The notes under the pieces are model-generated. The model was not told where the DNA came from. It saw nothing but the letters and a program-made list of their open reading frames with translations, and did no database searches. Positions 63,341-64,000 of a stretch of DNA of 64,000 nucleotides are shown here, piece by piece (within the stretch, counting starts at the first letter, position 1; every line of letters starts with the position of its first letter). Source of the stretch: Gemmatimonadota bacterium (GTDB taxonomy: Bacteria > Gemmatimonadota > Gemmatimonadetes > Gemmatimonadales > Gemmatimonadaceae); NCBI GenBank assembly GCA_021298835.1, contig JAJTHG010000017.1, positions 62,001 to 126,000 on the forward strand, given 5' to 3'. Made by a program: the position numbers and the translations under genes.

Positions 63341-64000
63341 GTGCCCGCCCACCGCCTCCTCTCCCTCGACGCCTTCCGCGGCGCGACCGTCGCCGGGATG
63401 CTGCTCGTCAACAACCCCGGGACGTGGGCGGCGATCCATCCGCCGCTCGCCCACGCCGAGTGGCACGGCTGGACGCCGACCGACCTCGTCTTCCCGTTCT
63501 TCCTCTTCATCGTCGGCGTCACGACCCACCTGTCGCTCTCGGCCCGCCGCGCGCGAGGCGACGACGACGCGACGCTCGCGCGGCAGGTGCTGCGCCGAGG
63601 GGCGACCATCGTCGCGATCGGGCTCGCGCTCAACGCGTTCCCGTTCTTCCAGTGGGGTGACCTGCCCGGCCTGTCCGACGCCTCGTTCGCCGACCGGATC
63701 CTCTGGCGCGCATCGCACCTGCGGTTCCTCGGCGTCCTGCAGCGCATCGGCCTCGCCTACGTGATTGCCGGCCTCCTCACCCTGCGCGGCTCGCTCACCG
63801 CACACGTCGGCATCGCCGTGGCGCTGCTCTACGGGTACTGGGCCGCAATGACGCTGCTGCCGGTGCCGGGCCAGCACGCCGTCGGCGCCACGCTCCTCGA
63901 CCGGCCGGAGGCAACCCTCGGCGCCTGGCTCGATCGCGCGGTCATCGGGCCGGCCCACCTGTACGCCGGGACGAAGACCTACGATCCGGAAGGGCTGCTC
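63341..64000 (+). CDS. Heparan-alpha-glucosaminide N-acetyltransferase-like membrane protein, N-terminal part
   Basis: Open from GTG 63341 to the window edge (220 codons). The start RLLSLDAFRGATVAGMLLVNNPG, the segment WHGWTPTDLVFPFFLFIVGVTTHLSL and the helix HLRFLGVLQRIGLAYVIAGLL match the bacterial DUF5009/HGSNAT-like acyltransferase family. This is a multi-helix membrane enzyme that acetylates sugars across the membrane using cytosolic acetyl-CoA. The remainder lies outside the window. Its substrate is unknown. Confidence 0.88.
   Translation, partial: MPAHRLLSLDAFRGATVAGMLLVNNPGTWAAIHPPLAHAEWHGWTPTDLVFPFFLFIVGVTTHLSLSARRARGDDDATLARQVLRRGATIVAIGLALNAFPFFQWGDLPGLSDASFADRILWRASHLRFLGVLQRIGLAYVIAGLLTLRGSLTAHVGIAVALLYGYWAAMTLLPVPGQHAVGATLLDRPEATLGAWLDRAVIGPAHLYAGTKTYDPEGLL

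Overview
This is high-GC DNA (by eye roughly 70% G+C) densely packed with genes. It looks like a chromosome segment of a Gemmatimonadota-type bacterium. The pointers are an Oar-like TonB receptor, futalosine-pathway menaquinone genes, secreted propeller (VPS10/NHL) proteins, Ser/Thr kinases, a caa3-type oxidase, and small TonB 'plug' proteins without a barrel. The phylum is an inference from gene content; no rRNA or tRNA lies in the window. I see no insertion sequence, prophage or CRISPR array.

Layout. 1-1344: start of an Oar-like receptor cut by the window edge. 1471-10956: a tightly coupled plus-strand run that resembles an exopolysaccharide (pga-like) operon. It holds a kinase fused to a degenerate peptidoglycan-glycosyltransferase domain, a GH18/YaaH-like lipoprotein, a KaiC-like ATPase with a pseudo-receiver, a TPR protein with a likely outer-membrane barrel, a processive GT2 synthase and a one-helix partner. 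10967-13186: futalosine hydrolase, MqnD and phosphatidylserine decarboxylase in one minus-strand unit. 13281-15425: a large EF-hand membrane protein of unknown role. 15565-24482: an oxidation island in the cell envelope, with two NHL propellers, a HupE-cytochrome c fusion, a PQQ dehydrogenase, a Tat-exported FAD amine-oxidase-like enzyme, a mono-haem cytochrome and a secreted RidA.

24538-31629: mixed small genes (DinB-DUF4286 fusion, ICMT-like methyltransferase, dienelactone hydrolase, VOC protein, an AAC(3)-I-like acetyltransferase, and a YgiB/YgiC-like pair with an ATP-grasp enzyme). 31742-31948: an isolated mini transcription unit with a near-perfect Shine-Dalgarno and a 14-codon ORF. 32051-36256: an ECF sigma/FecR/STN-type TonB receptor set. 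37113-44402: sucB, a zinc-type alcohol dehydrogenase, membrane proteins and two tandem barrel-less plug proteins. 44524-49356: VPS10 propeller and fumC. 49579-58750: dsbD, gyrA, a diguanylate cyclase response regulator, a second kinase and hypotheticals. 58941-63163: coxBACD. 63341-end: start of a heparan-glucosaminide N-acetyltransferase-like membrane protein.

Start sites in the window mostly lack a Shine-Dalgarno. Several genes instead carry a TAG-N-TT or closely related hexamer 5-9 nt before the start codon, which suggests leaderless mRNAs. The most novel items are the 2.3-11 kb kinase/KaiC/GT2 cluster with its E-to-Q glycosyltransferase domain, the 31.8 kb mini gene, the periplasmic amine-oxidase/RidA pairing and the barrel-less plug pair. 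All coordinates were read by eye; no database search was possible.
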